DNA from: Streptomyces sp. NBC_00286
GTDB taxonomy: Bacteria > Actinomycetota > Actinomycetes > Streptomycetales > Streptomycetaceae
DNA: 64,000 nt
Direction: 5' to 3'
NCBI RefSeq assembly: GCF_036173125.1
Contig: NZ_CP108054.1
Location: 8,523,001-8,587,000 of the forward strand
The notes beneath the pieces are model-generated. The model did no database searches, had not been told where the DNA came from, and was given only the letters and a program-made list of their open reading frames with translations. Made by a program: the position numbers and the translations under genes. Each line of letters opens with the position of its first letter. Positions within the stretch are counted from its first letter, which is position 1. Shown here in pieces: positions 25,895 through 38,180 of the stretch.

Positions 25895-27022
25895 ATGTCG
25901 AAGCTCGGCAACCTCGGCGCCCGTCTCTACCGCGGTGAGGTCGGTTACGACTTCGTCGGCAAGCGCATGCTCTGGTACGGCGTCTCGATCCTGATCACCA
26001 TCCTGGCCATCGTCGGCCTGGCGGTACGCGGCCTGAACATGGGCATCGAGTTCGAGGGCGGCGCCGTCTTCACCACCCCGAAGACCAGCGTCTCCGCATC
26101 TCAGGCCGAGGAGTACGCCGAGGAGGCAGCCGGCCACGACGCGATCGTGCAGGGCCTCGGTACGGGCGGGCTGCGCATCCAGGTCGCCGGCGTGGACACG
26201 GACAGGTCCGACCAGATCAAGTCGGAAATCGCCCAGGACATGAACCTCGACGCGGAGAGGATCAGCGCCGATCTCGTCGGGCCCAGCTGGGGTGACCAGA
26301 TCGCCAACAAGGCCTGGCAGGGCTTGGGGATCTTTCTGGTCCTGGTCGTGATCTATCTGGCGATCGCCTTCGAGTGGCGCATGGCCCTGGCAGCGTTCGT
26401 CGCTCTCATCCATGACATCACCATCACGGTGGGCATCTACGCCCTCGTCGGCTTCGAAGTCACACCAGGCACCGTGATCGGTCTGCTGACGATCCTCGGT
26501 TATTCGCTGTACGACACAGTCGTCGTCTTCGACAGCCTCAAGGAACAGACGAAGGACCTCACCAAACAGACCCGCTGGACCTACAGCGAGGTCGCCAACC
26601 GCTCGATCAACAGCACCCTGGTGCGCTCCATCAACACCACGGTGGTCGCACTGCTCCCGGTCGCCGGACTGCTGTTCATCGGCGGTGGCGTACTCGGCGG
26701 GGGCATGCTCAACGACATCTCGCTGTCGCTGTTCGTGGGCCTCGCGGCCGGTGCGTACTCCTCGATCTTCATCGCCACGCCGCTCGTCGCCGACTTCAAG
26801 GAGCGCGAGCCGCAGATGAAGGCCCTGAAGAAGCGCGTACTCGCCAAGCGCGCCTCGGCAGCCTCGCAGAGCGAGCCTGTGGCAGCGCAGGCCGCCGACG
26901 AGCCGTATGACGAGGAGCCGGAGGACTCGGCGCCCGCGGTCGTCGGGTCGCCGCGCAGCCAGCGTTCCCAGCCGTCGTCCCGCAACAGGGGCCGCGGCCG
27001 GCCTTCCGGGAAGCGCCGATGA
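25895..27022 (+). CDS. secF: Protein translocase subunit SecF
   Basis: A 375-residue partner of SecD with six membrane helices: the first at about 28-48, then NMGIEFEGGAVFT, then five in residues 140-300 with the family segment ILGYSLYDTVVVFDSLKEQ. The last 70 residues are charged and disordered (Arg/Ser/Pro-rich). The ATG has a strong GGAGG site inside the secD end. Its stop overlaps the apt ATG by 4 bases. Confidence 0.96.
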   Translation: MSKLGNLGARLYRGEVGYDFVGKRMLWYGVSILITILAIVGLAVRGLNMGIEFEGGAVFTTPKTSVSASQAEEYAEEAAGHDAIVQGLGTGGLRIQVAGVDTDRSDQIKSEIAQDMNLDAERISADLVGPSWGDQIANKAWQGLGIFLVLVVIYLAIAFEWRMALAAFVALIHDITITVGIYALVGFEVTPGTVIGLLTILGYSLYDTVVVFDSLKEQTKDLTKQTRWTYSEVANRSINSTLVRSINTTVVALLPVAGLLFIGGGVLGGGMLNDISLSLFVGLAAGAYSSIFIATPLVADFKEREPQMKALKKRVLAKRASAASQSEPVAAQAADEPYDEEPEDSAPAVVGSPRSQRSQPSSRNRGRGRPSGKRR

Positions 27023-27567
27023 GCGAGCTCACAGACATCTCGGAGCTGCTCCTCAGCCGTATCCGGGACGTGGCCGACTATCCGGAGCCGGGCGTGATGT
27101 TCAAGGACATCACTCCGCTCCTGGCCGACCCGGCGGCGTTCACGGCACTCACCGACGCGCTCGCCGAGATCAGCGTCCGCAGCGGCGCCACGAAGATCGT
27201 CGGCCTGGAGGCCCGCGGCTTCATCCTCGGCGCCCCCGTAGCGGTCCGCGCCGGGCTCGGCTTCATCCCCGTCCGCAAGGCCGGCAAGCTCCCCGGGGCG
27301 ACGCTCAGCCAGGCGTACGAGCTGGAGTACGGCTCGGCCGAGATCGAGGTGCACGCCGAGGATCTGACCGCGGGCGACCGCGTCATGGTCGTCGACGACG
27401 TACTCGCCACCGGCGGCACCGCCGAAGCCTCCCTCCAGCTGATCCGCCGAGCCGGCGCCGAGGTGGCCGGCGTGGCCGTCCTCATGGAACTGGGCTTCCT
27501 CGGCGGCCGGAGCCGACTCGAACCGGCCCTCGCGGGCGCCCCGTTGGAGGCGCTCCTCACGGTCTGA
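27019..27567 (+). CDS. apt: Adenine phosphoribosyltransferase
   Basis: A 182-residue type I phosphoribosyltransferase that salvages adenine to AMP with PRPP. The PRPP loop is VMVVDDVLATGGTA; GLEARGFILGAPVA and the N-terminal FKDITPLLADP are typical of Apt. It is coupled to secF by an ATGA overlap and precedes relA, the same order as in other actinobacteria. A terminator follows. Confidence 0.95.
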   Translation: MSELTDISELLLSRIRDVADYPEPGVMFKDITPLLADPAAFTALTDALAEISVRSGATKIVGLEARGFILGAPVAVRAGLGFIPVRKAGKLPGATLSQAYELEYGSAEIEVHAEDLTAGDRVMVVDDVLATGGTAEASLQLIRRAGAEVAGVAVLMELGFLGGRSRLEPALAGAPLEALLTV

Positions 27568-27653
27568 GCGACGGCCCGAGCGGCGGTACGAGCGACGCCC
27601 GGGCACCCTGAGGCAAGGCCTACGCCAGGCCTGGGACACCCGTAGGACACCGC

Positions 27654-27695
27654 GGAGGCGGGCCCGGAGGAATCCGGTGCCCGCCTCCCGCGTTT
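27654..27695 (+). terminator. Terminator after apt
   Basis: A compound hairpin: outer arms of 10 bp (27654-27663 with 27679-27688) and an inner CCGGA/TCCGG stem on a GGAA loop. It is followed by a short T-containing stretch (CGCGTTTCTCC). It ends the yajC-secDF-apt transcript. Confidence 0.75.
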
Positions 27696-27806
27696 CTCCT
27701 GTACAAGGCCGTCTCTCCAGGCGAAGGCAAGTCCCGAGCCCGGGATCGCTACCATGGGATCTCCGGAGCCTGACCGGGGGACCCGGATCGCGCACGAGGA
27801 GCCCTC

Positions 27807-30386
<2,580 letters not shown>

Positions 30387-30390
30387 CGAG

Positions 30391-30445
30391 CACTACGTAG
30401 AGGGGGCTTCCGTACGAAACGTACGGAAGCCCCCTCTACGTAGTG
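30391..30445. terminator. Bidirectional terminator between relA and the DUF349 gene
   Basis: A perfect 26-bp inverted repeat (30391-30416 with 30420-30445) with only AAA as the loop. It sits 4 bases past the relA stop and 22 bases past the stop of the convergent DUF349 gene, so it is suited to end both transcripts. A T run is absent on both sides. Confidence 0.85.
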
Positions 30446-30467
30446 GCGGAAAATCTGCCGGACGGAC

Positions 30468-31697
30468 TCAGCCGCCGAACTCCTGCAGACCCTTCAGCGC
30501 CTGGTCCAGCAGCGCCTGACGGCCCTCGAGCTCCTTCTGGAGCTTGTCGGCCTTGGCGTTGTTGCCCTGCGCGCGCGCCGCTTCGATCTGGCCCTGGAGC
30601 TTGTCCACCGCGGCCTGGAGCTGACCGGTCAGACCCTCGGCACGCGCGCGTGCCTCCGGGTTCGTCCGGCGCCACTCCGTCTCCTCGGACTCCTGGATGG
30701 CCCGCTCGACCGCGTGCATCCGGCCCTCGACCTTCGGGCGGGCGTCGCGCGGCACATGGCCGATGGCCTCCCAGCGCTCGTTGATGGCGCGGAAGGCGGC
30801 GCGGGCCGCCTTCAGATCCGTCACCGGGAGGATCTTCTCGGCCTCCTGGGCCAGCTCCTCCTTAAGCTTGAGGTTCTCGGCCTGCTCCGCGTCCCGCTCG
30901 GCGAAGACGGAGCTGCGGGCCGCGAAGAAGATGTCCTGGGCACCGCGGAAGCGGTTCCACAGGTCGTCCTCGTGCTCACGCTGGGCGCGGCCCGCGGCCT
31001 TCCACTCCGACATCAGCTCGCGGTAACGCGCCGCCGTCGGACCCCAGTCCGTGGAACCGGACAGCGCCTCGGCCTCCGCGACCAACTTCTCCTTGGTCTT
31101 ACGGGCCTCCTCGCGCTGCGCGTCCAGCTGCGCGAAGTGCGCCTTGCGGCGCTTGGAGAACGCCGAGCGCGCGTGCGAGAAGCGGTGCCACAGCTCGTCG
31201 TCCGACTTGCGGTCCAGCCGCGGCAACCCCTTCCAGGTGTCCACCAGGGCCCGCAACCGCTCACCGGCGGCCCGCCACTGGTCGGACTGCGCCAGCTCCT
31301 CGGCCTCGGCGACCAGCGCCTCCTTGGCATGCCGCGCCTGGTCGGACTGCTTCGCCCGCTGGGCCTTGCGTTCTTCACGGCGCGCCTGGACCGCCTCGAC
31401 CAGCTTGTCGAGGCGAGCCCGCAGCGCGTCCAGGTCACCGACCGCGTGATGGGCGTCGACCTGCTCCCGGATATGGTCGATGGCGGCAAAGGCGTCCTTC
31501 GCCGACAGGTCGGTGGTCTTCACTCGTCGCTCGAGGAGGCCGATCTCCACAACCAGGCCCTCGTACTTGCGCTCGAAGTAGGCCAGTGCCTCATCAGGAG
31601 AACCGGCCTGCCAGGAACCGACGATCTTCTCGCCATCGGCCGTACGCACGTACACGGTGCCCGTCTCGTCGACGCGGCCCCACGGGTCGCTGCTCAC
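30468..31697 (-). CDS. DUF349 domain protein
   Basis: A 409-residue, highly charged, almost wholly helical protein. It contains about three DUF349 repeats, seen as W-x-aa-G-R ... DDELWxRFxxAxxxFxxRR-like units (DELWHRFSHARSAFSKRR, DDLWNRFRGAQDIFFAAR), preceded and followed by coiled-coil segments (QLQAAVDKLQGQIEAARAQG). There is no signal or membrane segment. The family's function is unknown; a structural or nucleic-acid-related role is possible. The GTG start has GGAGGCGC upstream. It converges with relA. Confidence 0.85.
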   Translation of the reverse strand: MSSDPWGRVDETGTVYVRTADGEKIVGSWQAGSPDEALAYFERKYEGLVVEIGLLERRVKTTDLSAKDAFAAIDHIREQVDAHHAVGDLDALRARLDKLVEAVQARREERKAQRAKQSDQARHAKEALVAEAEELAQSDQWRAAGERLRALVDTWKGLPRLDRKSDDELWHRFSHARSAFSKRRKAHFAQLDAQREEARKTKEKLVAEAEALSGSTDWGPTAARYRELMSEWKAAGRAQREHEDDLWNRFRGAQDIFFAARSSVFAERDAEQAENLKLKEELAQEAEKILPVTDLKAARAAFRAINERWEAIGHVPRDARPKVEGRMHAVERAIQESEETEWRRTNPEARARAEGLTGQLQAAVDKLQGQIEAARAQGNNAKADKLQKELEGRQALLDQALKGLQEFGG

Positions 31698-31831
31698 AGC
31701 GCCTCCTCCACATGATGCCTGCGTAGGGTGGCTGTACCCCCGGCATCGTCCACAGTTTCGTCACGGCCAACATAGGCGACCGGCGGGGCGGCTGTCCGCA
31801 TACCGCGCGACCGAAATTAGGCACCCGACGA

Positions 31832-32677
31832 TCAGGATTTCGTCACGGTCGCCTTGTTGATCACGACCGTCGCATTCGGTGCGGTGGTGCCGGTCGTCGG
31901 GTCGGCGGGCTGAGCGCCGGCGTCCGAGATCTTCTTCAGGACCTTCATGCCTTCCTTGGAGATCGTTCCGAACGGCGTGTAGTCGGGCGGCAGCTCGCTG
32001 TCCTGGTACACGAGGAAGAACTGGCTGCCACCGGTGTCGCGGCCCTCCTTCGTCTGCGCGTTGTACTGGTTGGCCATGGCCACCGTGCCCGCCGGATACA
32101 CGTTCCCCTTCAGGCGCTCGTCCTTCAGGTTCTCGTCCGGAATGGTGTAACCGGGACCGCCCGTGCCGTCACCCTTGGGGTCGCCGCACTGGAGCACGAA
32201 GATGCCCTGTGGGACGAGCCGATGGCACTTGGTGTGGTCCAGATAGCCCTTGCCCACCAGGAAGTTGAACGAGTTCACCGTACGCGGAGCCTTCGAGGCC
32301 GGCATCTCGATGTCTATCGTGCCGCAGGTCGTCTGCAGCTTCATCGTGTAGTCCGCCGACTTGTCGATCGTCATCGCCGGCTCCTTCTTGTAGCTGAGCG
32401 GCTTGACCTTGCCCGCGGCGGGCTTCTCGCAGGGGTCCGGCGCCTTGCTTGGCGAGGCGCTCGGAGTCACCTCCGCGTTCGCGTTGTCCTTCGTGTCGTC
32501 GCCCTTCAGGGCGTCGGTCGTGGTCGCCACCACGACCAGCACGAGGATCACACTGACCGCCGACGCGATGGAGGCGTTGCGGACACGTGCCTTGCGCCGC
32601 GCGGCCGTACGCCGCTGCTGCTGCCGCAAGAACTTCTCCCGGGCGAGCTGACGCCGCCGCTGTTCCTGGCTGACCAC
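31832..32677 (-). CDS. Membrane-anchored cyclophilin-type peptidyl-prolyl isomerase
   Basis: A 281-residue protein with a basic Arg/Gln-rich cytoplasmic start (1-34) and one membrane helix (IASAVSVILVLVVVATTT, about 36-53). A low-complexity linker (SASPSKAPDP) leads to an extracytoplasmic cyclophilin domain with CHRLVPQGIFVLQCGDP, GTGGPGYTIPDE and GSQFFLVYQDS. It likely assists folding of exported proteins. The canonical FHR of cyclophilins is CHR here, with the catalytic Arg kept. The GTG follows GAGGAGAG. It diverges from the MBL gene. Confidence 0.9.
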   Translation of the reverse strand: MVSQEQRRRQLAREKFLRQQQRRTAARRKARVRNASIASAVSVILVLVVVATTTDALKGDDTKDNANAEVTPSASPSKAPDPCEKPAAGKVKPLSYKKEPAMTIDKSADYTMKLQTTCGTIDIEMPASKAPRTVNSFNFLVGKGYLDHTKCHRLVPQGIFVLQCGDPKGDGTGGPGYTIPDENLKDERLKGNVYPAGTVAMANQYNAQTKEGRDTGGSQFFLVYQDSELPPDYTPFGTISKEGMKVLKKISDAGAQPADPTTGTTAPNATVVINKATVTKS

Positions 32678-32840
32678 CGGGTTCTCTCCTCATGCGTCTC
32701 GTACGTCAGGTGGTACGCCTGCGTCTGGTGAGCCGACCGCCTGCGTGTGCCCCGTACCGTATATGGGTTCGCTGTGGTTCCGGCAGCGCCGGTAGGCTCT
32801 GGTCCACAGCCAACCGCCCCCGTACGAACGAAGGACGATC

Positions 32841-33554
32841 GTGCTCATTGCCGGGTTCCCCGCCGGGGCCTGGGGCACCAACTGTTATCTGGTCGCCCCC
32901 GCCGCAGGTGAGGAGTGCGTGATCATCGACCCGGGCCACGAGGCCGCCGAGGGAGTCGAGGAAACGCTCAAGAAGCATCGGCTCAAGCCGGTCGCCGTCG
33001 TCCTCACGCACGGCCACCTCGACCACGTGGCCTCGGTCGTCCCGGTGTGCGGCGCGCACGGCGTACCGGCCTGGATCCACCCCGAAGACCGGTACATGAT
33101 GAACGACCCGTCGATGGGTCTCGGCCGTTCCGTCGGGATGCCGCTCCTGGGCGAGCTGACCGTGGGGGAGCCGGACGACGTCAAGGAGCTGACCGACGGC
33201 GCGAAGCTGGAGCTGGCCGGTCTGGAGCTGTCCGTCGCGCATGCGCCGGGCCATACGAAGGGGTCGGTGACCTTCCGGATGCCCGAGGCGGCGGACATTC
33301 CGCCGATCTTCTTCTCGGGCGACCTGCTGTTCGCCGGCTCCATCGGACGCACCGACCTGCCCGGCGGTGACATGGCCGAGATGCTCGACTCGCTGGCCCG
33401 CGTGTGCCTGCCGCTCGACGACTCGACCGTGGTGCTGTCCGGACACGGCCCCCAGACGACCATCGGCCAGGAGCGCGCCACCAATCCGTATCTGCGGCAG
33501 GTGGCGGCCGGCCTGGAAGCGGATCCCGCATCCGCTCCTCGACGAGGAATGTGA
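32841..33554 (+). CDS. MBL-fold metallo-hydrolase (glyoxalase II-like)
   Basis: A 237-residue metallo-beta-lactamase-fold hydrolase. The metal motif THGHLDH (HxHxDH) is present, with further ligands in HAPGHTKGS, the Asp in FSGDLLF, and the final His in LSGHGPQT. It resembles hydroxyacylglutathione-hydrolase-like proteins; because actinomycetes use mycothiol, the thioester substrate is uncertain. The start is GTG with AAGGAC upstream. It precedes hisS closely and is likely co-transcribed with it. Confidence 0.85.
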   Translation: MLIAGFPAGAWGTNCYLVAPAAGEECVIIDPGHEAAEGVEETLKKHRLKPVAVVLTHGHLDHVASVVPVCGAHGVPAWIHPEDRYMMNDPSMGLGRSVGMPLLGELTVGEPDDVKELTDGAKLELAGLELSVAHAPGHTKGSVTFRMPEAADIPPIFFSGDLLFAGSIGRTDLPGGDMAEMLDSLARVCLPLDDSTVVLSGHGPQTTIGQERATNPYLRQVAAGLEADPASAPRRGM

Positions 33555-33565
33555 CGAGACCTTCC

Positions 33566-34828
33566 GTGAGCACCTTCAAGGCCCCCAAGGGCACGTACGA
33601 CCTGATTCCCCCGGACAGCGCGAAGTACCTCGCCGTGCGCGAGGCGATCGCCGCGCCGCTGCGGAACTCCGGTTACGGGTACATCGAGACACCCGGCTTC
33701 GAGAGCGTCGAGCTCTTCGCGCGCGGGGTCGGTGAGTCCACCGACATCGTGACCAAGGAGATGTACGCCTTCGAGACCAAGGGCGGCGACAAGCTCGCAC
33801 TGCGGCCCGAGGGCACCGCTTCCGTGCTGCGCGCCGCGCTCGAGGCCAACCTCCACAAGCTGGGCAACCTGCCGGTCAAGCTCTGGTATTCGGGCTCCTA
33901 CTACCGCTACGAGCGCCCACAGAAGGGCCGTTACCGCCACTTCTCGCAGGTTGGCGCTGAGGCCATCGGGGCCGAAGACCCAGCGCTGGACGCCGAGTTG
34001 ATCATCCTGGCGGACCAGGCGTACCGCTCGCTGGGCCTGCGCGACTTCCGGATTCTGCTCAACTCGCTGGGCGACAAGGAGTGCCGTCCGGTGTACCGGG
34101 CAGCGCTGCAGGACTTCCTGCGCGGGCTCGAACTCGACGAGGACACGTTGCGCCGCGCGCAGATCAACCCGCTGCGGGTCCTGGACGACAAGCGCGACGA
34201 TGTGCAGAAGCAGCTCGTAGGGGCGCCGCTGCTGCGCGACTTCCTGTGCGACGCGTGCAAGGCCTACCACGAGGAAGTGCGTGAGCTGATCACGGCCGCC
34301 GGCGTCTCCTTCGAGGACGACCCGAAGCTGGTGCGCGGCCTGGACTACTACACGCGGACCACTTTTGAGTTCGTGCACGACGGTCTGGGCTCGCAGTCCG
34401 CGGTGGGCGGCGGCGGCCGCTACGACGGCCTCTCGGAGATGATCGGCGGGCCCGCGCTGCCGTCGGTCGGCTGGGCGCTGGGCGTCGACCGTACGGTCCT
34501 TGCTCTGGAGGCGGAGGGTGTCGAGCTCCAACTGCCTGCGTCCACCAGTGTGTTCGCGGTGCCGCTCGGCGAGGAGGCCCGGCGGGTGCTCTTCGGGGTC
34601 GTCACCGAGCTGCGGAAGGTCGGCGTCGCGGCGGACTTCTCGTACGGCGGGAAGGGGCTCAAGGGGGCGATGAAGAGCGCGAACCGTAGTGGGGCGCGGT
34701 ACGCGATCGTCGCGGGCGAACGTGACCTCTCCGAGGGCGTCGTTCAGCTCAAGGACATGGGGTCCGGGGAGCAGGAGGCCGTCGGGGTGAACGAGATCGT
34801 GGCGGAGCTGGAGGCCCGGCTGGGGTGA
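33566..34828 (+). CDS. hisS: Histidine--tRNA ligase
   Basis: A 420-residue class II synthetase. N-terminal [17 protein letters not shown], motif 2 ([18 protein letters not shown]), the histidine-specific [15 protein letters not shown] (HisA), GGGGRYDGL (HisB) and the class II motif 3 ([13 protein letters not shown]) are all visible. It charges tRNA-His. I place the start at the GTG giving VSTFKAPKG, 11 bases after the MBL stop. A GTG 15 bases earlier overlaps that stop (GTGA) and is a real alternative; neither has an ideal Shine-Dalgarno. Confidence 0.95.
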   Translation: MSTFKAPKGTYDLIPPDSAKYLAVREAIAAPLRNSGYGYIETPGFESVELFARGVGESTDIVTKEMYAFETKGGDKLALRPEGTASVLRAALEANLHKLGNLPVKLWYSGSYYRYERPQKGRYRHFSQVGAEAIGAEDPALDAELIILADQAYRSLGLRDFRILLNSLGDKECRPVYRAALQDFLRGLELDEDTLRRAQINPLRVLDDKRDDVQKQLVGAPLLRDFLCDACKAYHEEVRELITAAGVSFEDDPKLVRGLDYYTRTTFEFVHDGLGSQSAVGGGGRYDGLSEMIGGPALPSVGWALGVDRTVLALEAEGVELQLPASTSVFAVPLGEEARRVLFGVVTELRKVGVAADFSYGGKGLKGAMKSANRSGARYAIVAGERDLSEGVVQLKDMGSGEQEAVGVNEIVAELEARLG

Positions 34829-34954
34829 CGTTTCGAGCGAACGTTCCCGGGCCGCTGTGCGTACCTCCTTATGCCCAGCGAACGGTGGATACGCGCGCGC
34901 GTGCGGCACAATGACCGTGCCCGTCGACCCCCCTCAAGCTACGGAAACGGCGTG

Positions 34955-35596
34955 ATGAGCAAGACGACAGTCAGGGAAGGCGTCTCCGTCGATCAGGCAC
35001 GTTCCGAGGGCCCGCCGCGCTCGGTCGGCGGAAGTCGCGCCCTCGCTCTTCTGCTGGTGATCACCGGCGCGGCCGGGCTGCTGGCCTCCTGGATCATCAC
35101 GATCGACAAGTTCAAGCTCCTGGAGGACCCGAACTTCACCCCGGGCTGCAGCCTCAACCCGGTCGTCTCCTGCGGCAACATCATGAAGAGCGACCAGGCC
35201 TCGGTCTTCGGGTTCCCCAACCCGATGCTGGGCCTGGTCACCTACGCCATCGTGATCGGCGTCGGCATGAGCCTGCTGGCCCGTGCCACGTTCCCGCGCT
35301 GGTACTGGCTGACCTTCAACGCGGGCACGCTCTTCGGGGTCGGCTTCTGCACCTGGCTCATGTACCAGTCGCTCTACAACATCAACTCCCTGTGCCTGTG
35401 GTGCTGCCTCGCCTGGGTCGCCACGATCGTCATGTTCTGGACCGTGACCGCGTTCAACGTGCGGCACGGGTTCCTGCCCGCGCCCGGCTGGCTGAAGGGC
35501 TTCCTCGGCGAGTTCGCCTGGGTGCTGCCCGTACTGCACATCGGGATCATCGGCATGCTGATCCTGACGCGCTGGTGGGACTTCTGGACCAGCTGA
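34955..35596 (+). CDS. Vitamin K epoxide reductase (VKOR) family membrane protein
   Basis: A 213-residue membrane protein with about five hydrophobic segments. It has the VKOR pattern: a loop Cys pair in CSLNPVVSCGNIMKSDQ and a CxxC in NSLCLWCC at the membrane face. Bacterial VKOR replaces DsbB: it reoxidises a DsbA-like thiol oxidase and passes electrons to menaquinone, so it supports disulphide formation in exported proteins. No Trx-like domain is fused and no DsbA gene is adjacent. The start is the ATG following an in-frame GTG (GTGATG); either could serve. Confidence 0.88.
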   Translation: MSKTTVREGVSVDQARSEGPPRSVGGSRALALLLVITGAAGLLASWIITIDKFKLLEDPNFTPGCSLNPVVSCGNIMKSDQASVFGFPNPMLGLVTYAIVIGVGMSLLARATFPRWYWLTFNAGTLFGVGFCTWLMYQSLYNINSLCLWCCLAWVATIVMFWTVTAFNVRHGFLPAPGWLKGFLGEFAWVLPVLHIGIIGMLILTRWWDFWTS

Positions 35597-35710
35597 CAGG
35601 CGCAGTCGGGACGGACCGGCTGACCGGGCGGGCTGCCCGGACCAGCTTGGGACGGACCGGCCGAACCGCGGCCCGGGGCGTTGTCAGTGGCGTGACATAG
35701 GGTTTTCCTC

Positions 35711-37066
35711 GTGGAGCCCGACCTGTTCACCGCCGCAGCAGAAGAACGCCAGGAGAAGGACCCGTCCAGCAGTCCCCTGGCCGTACGGATGCGCCCGCGC
35801 ATCCTGGACGAAGTCGTGGGCCAGCAGCACCTGTTGAAGCCCGGCTCGCCGCTGCGCAGACTGGTCGGCGAGGGTGGCTCCGGGCCTGCCGGACCCTCCT
35901 CCGTGATCCTCTGGGGCCCGCCCGGCACCGGCAAGACGACCCTCGCGTACGTCGTCTCCAAGGCCACCAACAAGCGCTTCGTGGAGCTCTCCGCGATCAC
36001 CGCGGGCGTCAAGGAGGTCCGCACGGTCATCGACGGAGCCCGCCGCGCCACCGGCGGCTACGGCAAGGAGACCGTGCTCTTCCTGGACGAGATCCACCGC
36101 TTCAGCAAGGCCCAGCAGGACTCCCTGCTCCCGGCCGTCGAGAACCGCTGGGTGACCCTGATCGCCGCGACCACCGAGAACCCGTACTTCTCGGTGATCT
36201 CCCCCCTCCTCTCCCGCTCCCTGCTCCTCACCCTCGAACCGCTCACGGACGACGACCTGCGCGGTCTCATCAAGCGCGCGCTGACCGACGAGCGCGGCCT
36301 GAAGGACGCCGTCACGCTGCCCGAGGACACCGAGGAGCACCTGCTGCGGATTGCCGGCGGTGACGCCCGCCGCGCCCTGACCGCCCTGGAGGCCGCGGCC
36401 GGCTCCGCGCTCGACAAGGGCGAGACGGAAGTGACCCTCCAGACCTTGGAGGAGACCGTCGACCGCGCCGCCGTGAAGTACGACCGCGACGGCGACCAGC
36501 ACTACGACGTGGCGAGCGCCCTGATCAAGTCCATCCGCGGCTCGGACGTGGACGCCGCACTGCACTACCTGGCCCGGATGATCGAGGCCGGCGAGGACCC
36601 CCGCTTCATCGCCCGCCGCCTGATGATCTCCGCCAGCGAGGACATCGGCCTGGCCGATCCGAACGCGCTGCCCATAGCCGTCGCCGCCGCCCAGGCGGTC
36701 GCCATGATCGGCTTCCCCGAAGCCGCGCTCACCCTCAGCCACGCGACGATCGCCCTCGCGCTGGCCCCCAAGTCGAACGCCGCGACGACGGCGATCGGCG
36801 CCGCCATGGAGGACGTACGCAAAGGGCTGGCTGGTCCCGTGCCCCCGCACCTGCGCGACGGGCACTACAAGGGCGCGGCGAAGCTCGGGCACGCCCAGGG
36901 GTACGTATATCCGCACGATCTGCCCGAGGGGATCGCCGCTCAGCAGTACGCACCGGACGCGATCAAGGAGCGGGAGTACTACACGCCGACCAGGCACGGG
37001 GCCGAGGCCCGGTACGCCGACGCGGTGGAGTGGACCAGGAAGCACCTCGGTCGGAAGCAGTCCTGA
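35711..37066 (+). CDS. rarA: Replication-associated recombination protein A (RarA/MgsA-like AAA ATPase)
   Basis: A 451-residue AAA+ clamp-loader relative with Walker [12 protein letters not shown], Walker [15 protein letters not shown], sensor 1 [11 protein letters not shown], and the conserved C-terminal tetramerisation region ([21 protein letters not shown]). It acts at stalled replication forks. There is no Shine-Dalgarno at the GTG start, but TAGGGT lies at 35698-35703, 7 bases upstream, suggesting a leaderless message. It precedes the rpsD leader. Confidence 0.95.
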   Translation: MEPDLFTAAAEERQEKDPSSSPLAVRMRPRILDEVVGQQHLLKPGSPLRRLVGEGGSGPAGPSSVILWGPPGTGKTTLAYVVSKATNKRFVELSAITAGVKEVRTVIDGARRATGGYGKETVLFLDEIHRFSKAQQDSLLPAVENRWVTLIAATTENPYFSVISPLLSRSLLLTLEPLTDDDLRGLIKRALTDERGLKDAVTLPEDTEEHLLRIAGGDARRALTALEAAAGSALDKGETEVTLQTLEETVDRAAVKYDRDGDQHYDVASALIKSIRGSDVDAALHYLARMIEAGEDPRFIARRLMISASEDIGLADPNALPIAVAAAQAVAMIGFPEAALTLSHATIALALAPKSNAATTAIGAAMEDVRKGLAGPVPPHLRDGHYKGAAKLGHAQGYVYPHDLPEGIAAQQYAPDAIKEREYYTPTRHGAEARYADAVEWTRKHLGRKQS

Positions 37067-37074
37067 ACCCCCTG

Positions 37075-37367
37075 TAGACTCCTGAACAGTGCTGCGTCCC
37101 GTGTCCGGCTCCGGTCGGCGCCTCAGGCGGGACATCCAGCCGGATCTTTTGATCCAGGAGCGTCGCGCACCGTTGTAGGTGTCGCGGGCCGCCCACCACC
37201 ACCCGGAGTTCCGGGACCGGTCGGTGGGCCGTTCGTGTGCTGCACGTATGTGCCCAGACCAGGGGAGCGGCTGCCCGGCAAGTCCCTCGCGGACCTGACG
37301 GGAATCCCCCGGCTGCGGATGCGACCTCCCGTAACCCTGAGGCAGCCGATAAGGAAAAGGAAAAGAA
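37075..37367 (+). promoter_or_regulatory. Long structured leader of rpsD with candidate promoter
   Basis: This 301-base gap contains no gene. TAGACT at 37075-37080 is a good -10 hexamer, though a matching -35 is not clear. If used, it gives a leader of about 280 nt. Hairpins can be drawn at 37142-37155 (GGATC-TTTT-GATCC) and 37192-37228 (CCCACC/GGTGGG enclosing CCCGG/CCGGG). Ribosomal protein S4 is a known translational repressor in other bacteria, so an autoregulatory leader is plausible but not shown. Confidence 0.4.
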
Positions 37368-37982
37368 GTGGCGAATCAGTCCCGCCCCAAGGTCAAGAAG
37401 TCGCGTGCCCTCGGCATCGCGCTGACCCCGAAGGCCGTCAAGTACTTCGAGGCCCGCCCCTACCCGCCGGGCGAGCACGGCCGCGGCCGCAAGCAGAACT
37501 CGGACTACAAGGTCCGTCTGCTCGAGAAGCAGCGCCTGCGCGCGCAGTACGACGTGTCCGAGCGCCAGCTCGTCCGCGCCTACGAGCGTGCCGCCAAGAC
37601 GCAGGGCAAGACCGGTGAGGCCCTGGTCATCGAGCTCGAGCGCCGTCTCGATGCGCTGGTCCTGCGTTCGGGCATCGCCCGCACGATCTACCAGGCCCGC
37701 CAGATGGTCACCCACGGCCACATCGAGGTCAACGGCCACAAGGTCGACAAGCCGTCCTTCCGCGTCAAGCCCGACGACGTCGTGATGGTCCGCGAGCGCA
37801 GCCGCGAGAAGCCGCTGTTCCAGGTCGCGCGCGAGGGTGGCTTCGCCCCCGACGGCGAGACCCCCCGCTACCTCCAGGTGAACCTCCGCGCCCTGGCCTT
37901 CCGCCTGGACCGGGAGCCGAACCGCAAGGAGATCCCGGTGATCTGCGACGAGCAGCTCGTCGTCGAGTACTACGCCCGCTGA
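37368..37982 (+). CDS. rpsD: 30S ribosomal protein S4 (uS4), zinc-free form
   Basis: A 204-residue primary 16S rRNA-binding protein. The S4 RNA-binding domain is [20 protein letters not shown] then [18 protein letters not shown]. The N-terminus ([18 protein letters not shown]) lacks the four zinc-binding Cys of the metal form (ARYxGPxCKxCRR), so this is the Cys-minus type. The start is GTG with AAGGAAAAGGAAAAG. In many bacteria rpsD lies in the alpha operon; here it stands alone between rarA and small envelope genes, with its own leader and terminator. Confidence 0.97.
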   Translation: MANQSRPKVKKSRALGIALTPKAVKYFEARPYPPGEHGRGRKQNSDYKVRLLEKQRLRAQYDVSERQLVRAYERAAKTQGKTGEALVIELERRLDALVLRSGIARTIYQARQMVTHGHIEVNGHKVDKPSFRVKPDDVVMVRERSREKPLFQVAREGGFAPDGETPRYLQVNLRALAFRLDREPNRKEIPVICDEQLVVEYYAR

Positions 37983-38018
37983 TCACCCTTCAGCGGATGT
38001 AGCACCACCAGCGCGTCG

Positions 38019-38064
38019 GCCCGTCGTCTCCCCGCCCTTCCCGGCGGGCGAGGCGGCGGGCTTT
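38019..38064 (+). terminator. Terminator of rpsD
   Basis: A long stem: 38019-38030 pairs with 38050-38061 (two G-U pairs), stacked on CCCGCC/GGCGGG (38031-38036 with 38043-38048), followed by TTT. It lies 37 bases past the rpsD stop. Confidence 0.75.
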
Positions 38065-38180
38065 CGCGCACCTGCCAACGGTCGGGCGTTAATCCGGTAC
38101 GGAGGGCCATCCTGGGCGCGATAGGCTCGGGAGACGACTTTTCAGATGTGCAGGCACGAAATGCAGGGAGCGGGTGCGCA

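Noticed and set aside
33551..33565. Earlier GTG start for hisS overlapping the MBL stop
   Set aside because: It adds five residues not expected in the family and its GAGGA is only 2 bases away. It is kept as an alternative, since the overlap type is common in this genome.
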